A DNA stretch of 19,465 nucleotides, taken from positions 1 through 19,465 of the forward strand of contig JBJKZS010000114.1 of the NCBI GenBank assembly GCA_045569115.1. Reading direction: 5' to 3'. Positions 17,509 through 19,465 of this stretch are shown here, piece by piece (the first letter of the stretch is position 1; the number at the start of each line of letters is the position of its first letter). The stretch comes from S15-B10 sp045569115 (GTDB lineage Bacteria > Fidelibacterota > Marinisomatia > Marinisomatales > S15-B10). The notes beneath the pieces are model-generated. The model was given only the letters and a program-made list of their open reading frames with translations. It was not told the DNA's origin and did not search any database. Both the position numbers and the translations under genes were made by a program.

Positions 17509-17563
17509 TGCATTACATCTGAATCGATTCATAACTTTATCAAATCTTTTTTAAGATACTATC

Positions 17564-18832
17564 ATGCTGACTTTAGCTGTTAATTATCTGAGGCTATTAA
17601 TTTTAGAGATGTGGTCTCTTTGCCAGGAGATGGCACCTTTTCTGCTATTGGGAATGGCTATTTCTGGGCTTATTTCCATGTTTATAGATAGCCGTTTCAT
17701 CTTAAAGCATTTGGGCTCAAAGAACTTCTTTTCGATTGTAAAGTCCACTTTTTTCGGCATACCTCTCCCTCTCTGTTCATGCGGAGTCATACCAGTTGCT
17801 GCTACTCTCAGGGAAGCAGGTGCTTCTAAAGGATCAACCGTATCTTTTCTTGTCTCTACGCCTCAGACAGGGGTGGACAGTATTTTCCTGACCTATGGAA
17901 TGCTTGGTCCTATATTCGCACTGTTCAGACCTCTGGCTGCTTTTATTTCTGGGATATTCAGTGGTTTGGTAATTAATAGTTTTGATGATGATACTCATCA
18001 TCATCAAAACTTCGAAACAGGTAAACAAACGAATAGGAATAAACCGTTGCTTAAAAGATTAGAGTTGGGAGTTAGATATGGGTTTTTGTCCCTGCCTTCT
18101 GACATAGTGGTTCCCCTTTTTCAAGGAATAATCATAGCAGCTGCAATAGCCATTTTTGTTCCCCCTAATTTTATTGCTGACAAATTCTCTTTCAATTCAT
18201 ATTTCATGCTTTTTATGATGCTTTTCGTATCATTGCCCATTTACGTTTGTGCAACGGCATCGATACCGATCGCTTTGGTCCTTATGGCCAAAGGTGTATC
18301 TGCCGGCGCAGTTTTCGTATTTTTGATGGCCGGACCCGCAACAAACGCTTCATCAATAGTTGTTATAAAAAATATTCTGGGTCGAAAAACCATGTACCAT
18401 TTTCTGCTTCTCACCGCATGTACAGCTATTGTATTTGGCTTTATACTTGATACCTTTATAATCATTGATCCATTTACCATGTCGGGCGCTTCACACGTTC
18501 ATACAACTGATGTCTGGGGGGGGCTGTCCCTGACGATTCTCTTTCTTCTGATCTTGCTTAACGCCTATGTATACAAGCTTAAAGGAGGGGTAATAGAGAC
18601 CGGTAAAGGTGAAAATGATTTTGATGCATCAAAGGACCGCCTCTCCATTGGGGTTAATGGCATGACTTGCACCCACTGCAAAGAAAGTGTCGAGAGTGCG
18701 GTGTACAGCTGCAGCGGGGTGGAGAACGCATCTGTTAACCATAAAACCGGTGAAGTCATGGTGTCAGGAAGTGGACTTAATGAGGATGAAATCAGAGAAA
18801 AGATAAAGCGCAAAGGCTTCTCATTAAATTAA
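17564..18832 (+). CDS. SO_0444/ArsP-type metal efflux permease with C-terminal HMA domain
   Basis: A 422-residue inner-membrane transporter. Two permease halves of the DUF318/ArsP_1 family are visible: residues 1-135 with the signature P67-L-P-L-C71-S-C73-G-V-I-P and the STPQTGVDSI motif, and residues ~175-335 with MAGPATNASSI. Between them is a cytosolic-like linker with HHH at 145-147. After several hydrophobic helices, residues ~360-422 form a heavy-metal-associated ferredoxin-like domain with GMTC369-TH-C372. This layout matches the SO_0444 family of proposed copper/zinc efflux transporters, where the HMA domain delivers or senses the metal. The CxC in the membrane may also bind metal or metalloid; the true substrate is not determinable here. 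The start has no strong Shine-Dalgarno. The DNA is visibly less AT-rich than neighbouring genes and lies between tRNA-Ser-linked repeats, suggesting transfer. Confidence 0.9.
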   Translation: MLTLAVNYLRLLILEMWSLCQEMAPFLLLGMAISGLISMFIDSRFILKHLGSKNFFSIVKSTFFGIPLPLCSCGVIPVAATLREAGASKGSTVSFLVSTPQTGVDSIFLTYGMLGPIFALFRPLAAFISGIFSGLVINSFDDDTHHHQNFETGKQTNRNKPLLKRLELGVRYGFLSLPSDIVVPLFQGIIIAAAIAIFVPPNFIADKFSFNSYFMLFMMLFVSLPIYVCATASIPIALVLMAKGVSAGAVFVFLMAGPATNASSIVVIKNILGRKTMYHFLLLTACTAIVFGFILDTFIIIDPFTMSGASHVHTTDVWGGLSLTILFLLILLNAYVYKLKGGVIETGKGENDFDASKDRLSIGVNGMTCTHCKESVESAVYSCSGVENASVNHKTGEVMVSGSGLNEDEIREKIKRKGFSLN

Positions 18833-18870
18833 AATGATCAGCGAACGGTTCTTAGTGTATCATGCTTTCA

Positions 18871-18907
18871 AATCAGCTTTCGCAACCACTTTCCCAACCT
18901 CAATCTG
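18871..18907. repeat. Dispersed repeat, shortened copy 3
   Basis: A 37-bp match to the left end of the 70-bp repeat, with three mismatches to copy 1, then divergence. Located 39 bp after the permease stop codon. Confidence 0.8.
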
Positions 18908-18941
18908 AATTACAATGGTGGAGAAAGGGCTAAAAATGGCG

Positions 18942-18969
18942 ATGTAGATACGGATTATGTAGATACGGA
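18942..18969 (+). repeat. Direct repeat pair, 15-bp period (ATGTAGATACGGA)
   Basis: ATGTAGATACGGA occurs exactly at 18942-18954 and 18957-18969. In the plus frame it reads VDTDYVDTE, a five-residue periodicity like those of the other pairs. Confidence 0.85.
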
Positions 18970-18987
18970 GCCATTAACAAAGGAATT

Positions 18988-19074
18988 CGCTCCTCGGTAG
19001 AGTAGGTTAAATACGCCGCACTCGAAATGCGGTTAACACATTGTGTTACGGGAGTTCGAATCCCCCTCTCTCCG
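18988..19074 (+). tRNA. tRNA-Ser(CGA)-like sequence, 5' acceptor strand destroyed (probable pseudo-tRNA)
   Basis: From the D-arm onward it is a good class II serine tRNA: D-stem GTA/TAC (18997-18999, 19012-19014), anticodon stem CCGCA/TGCGG with loop CTCGAAA (anticodon CGA), variable arm AACACA/TGTGTT, T-loop TTCGAAT, 3' acceptor TCTCTCC and discriminator G at 19074. The expected 5' strand, GGAGAGA, is absent: 18988-18994 reads CGCTCCT, which pairs at only one of seven positions, and position 8 is C instead of U. One T-stem pair is also mismatched (A-C). The 8-mer CGCTCCTC occurs at both edges (18988-18995 and 19073-19080). A functional tRNA is unlikely unless the assembly is wrong. Confidence 0.65.
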
Positions 19075-19083
19075 CTCCTCTAC

Positions 19084-19107
19084 AACCCCTCTTTCTGAGG
19101 GGTTTGT
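19084..19107 (+). terminator. Terminator after the tRNA-Ser(CGA)-like sequence (repeat copy B)
   Basis: Hairpin AACCCCTC/GAGGGGTT with TTTCT loop, ten bases after the tRNA end, followed by TGTCGT. The core is identical to copies A and C; the flanks differ. Confidence 0.7.
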
Positions 19108-19184
19108 CGTAATGGGTTGACGGAAGCCCAATTTCTATGTATTTTAGTCACAGAATGTCAAATAATATCATATATACCCCCAAT

Positions 19185-19209
19185 GTGCCCACAGAATGTG
19201 TGCCCACAG
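19185..19209 (+). repeat. Direct repeat pair, 15-bp period (GTGCCCACAG)
   Basis: GTGCCCACAG occurs exactly at 19185-19194 and 19200-19209, just before copy 2 of the 70-bp repeat, as the TGTGACAGT pair does before copy 1. Confidence 0.85.
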
Positions 19210-19214
19210 TTCCA

Positions 19215-19284
19215 CATCAGCTTTCTCAACTACTTTCCCAATCACAACCTGGTAAATGACGGGGGGAAGGTCGGGATGAAAGAA
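19215..19284. repeat. 70-bp dispersed repeat, copy 2
   Basis: Matches 17439-17508 at 66 of 70 positions. Of the four differences, three change the amino acid in the only long antisense frame, which argues against conserved coding. Copy C of the terminator begins 15 bp later. Confidence 0.9.
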
Positions 19285-19304
19285 GCACCCACATCGTGTG
19301 TCTG

Positions 19305-19329
19305 AAGCCCCTCTTTCTGAGGGGTTTGT
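19305..19329 (+). terminator. Terminator-like hairpin without an upstream gene (repeat copy C)
   Basis: The same AAGCCCCTC/GAGGGGTTT hairpin as copy A; the 41-bp block 19299-19339 matches 17300-17340 at 40 positions. Unlike copies A and B no tRNA end precedes it, so it is a displaced duplicate. Confidence 0.65.
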
Positions 19330-19352
19330 CGTATATAGTCATGTTAACTCTT

Positions 19353-19465
19353 GACTCTTTATCATTTAGAGTCTTATAGTCCCATATGGACAGGTTAAGT
19401 AATAAATGGGACACACATTTGTGGGACACAAGGCGAGGGGTGGGTAATAGAGCCCAAACACCTCG
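19353..19465 (+). pseudogene. Possible decayed 3' end of a tyrosine recombinase gene
   Basis: The plus frame reads DSLSFRVL, a TAG at 19377-19379, then SHMDRLSNKWDTHLWDTRR and runs out of the window. A tyrosine followed by SH and a leucine-containing helix is typical of the catalytic end of tyrosine recombinases; here the codon at the tyrosine position is a stop. Nothing else of the enzyme is visible upstream. This is a weak, pattern-based suggestion. Confidence 0.22.
19407..19430 (+). repeat. Direct repeat pair, 15-bp period (TGGGACACA)
   Basis: TGGGACACA occurs exactly at 19407-19415 and 19422-19430; the plus frame gives WDTHLWDT. Confidence 0.8.

Larger units (their letters stand above)
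17341..17563. other. Gene-free spacer with repeats between tRNA-Ser and permease
   Basis: No gene is supported here. It holds a direct-repeat pair at 17407-17430 and a 70-bp repeat at 17439-17508. The plus frame 17365-17478 reads DTLKNLDSQDVTVKCVTVE and may be a decayed recombinase tail. The permease promoter should lie in the last 50 bases, but no clear boxes are recognisable. Confidence 0.5.
18833..18987. other. Spacer between permease and tRNA-like sequence
   Basis: No gene or terminator seen. It carries a short copy of the dispersed repeat (18871-18907) and a 13-bp direct repeat pair (18942-18969). Confidence 0.5.

Noticed and set aside
17362..17532. 56-residue minus-strand frame containing PPVIYQIEIGKVVEKAD
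   Set aside because: It covers the 70-bp repeat; the second copy changes residues at three of four differences and neither copy shares its ends, so it is treated as repeat DNA.
19226..19429. 67-residue minus-strand frame across terminator copy C
   Set aside because: It reads through a hairpin terminator and part of the dispersed repeat in a frame not shared with other copies.
17407..19430. CRISPR array made of the short repeats
   Set aside because: Repeat words differ between sites, each occurs only twice, and there are no regular 25-40 bp spacers or cas genes.
19433..19465. Imperfect hairpin CGAGG...CCTCG at the window edge
   Set aside because: Imperfect stem cut by the window end; nothing can be concluded.

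Overview
The window is AT-rich and gene-dense. It is most likely from a marine member of Candidatus Marinimicrobia (Neomarinimicrobiota, SAR406) or a close FCB-group relative. This rests on three points: a secreted protein ending in an NPFNPSTT-type/FlgD-like C-terminal sorting domain (type IX secretion style), a lipoprotein with the FDNPLD motif after its lipid cysteine, and many secreted beta-sandwich proteins. Taxonomy is inference; no rRNA or core marker gene is present.

Left part (1-5493): the tail of an upstream gene, then a plus-strand lipoprotein with an HExxH zinc site. It runs head-on, with 2 nt between stop codons, into a minus-strand three-gene overlapping operon. Read 5' to 3', the operon encodes a CsgG/TolB-like plus DUF5683-like membrane protein, a small cohesin-domain lipoprotein, and a 943-residue secreted protein with Ig/FN3 domains, a dockerin-like module and a sorting domain. 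A membrane-anchored cohesin next to a dockerin-bearing secreted partner suggests a non-cellulosomal surface-attachment pair.

Middle part (5494-16260): a divergent intergenic region, a secreted alpha/beta hydrolase, and a giant 3069-residue secreted protein. The giant protein has an N-terminal YD-rich beta region, 26 tandem ~105-residue Ig-like repeats and a C-terminal TIGR03067/lipocalin-like domain. It is followed by a small gene with a strong Shine-Dalgarno, whose reading frame is broken at an A8 run that fits a -1 slippery heptamer. Its restored product resembles the Bacteroidota ribosomal protein bL38 (DUF4295) with an Ala/Glu/Pro-rich tail.

Right part (16261-19465): a secreted protein with 40 uninterrupted pentapeptide repeats and one EF-hand loop, an intact tRNA-Ser(GGA), then an accessory-looking segment. 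That segment carries a metal permease with a C-terminal heavy-metal-associated domain (SO_0444/ArsP type) in less AT-rich DNA. It is flanked by duplicated terminators, a 70-bp repeat (two copies plus a shorter third), four short direct-repeat pairs all with a 15-bp period, and a tRNA-Ser(CGA) whose 5' acceptor strand is destroyed. This looks like a repeatedly used tRNA-Ser integration site with decayed recombinase remnants.
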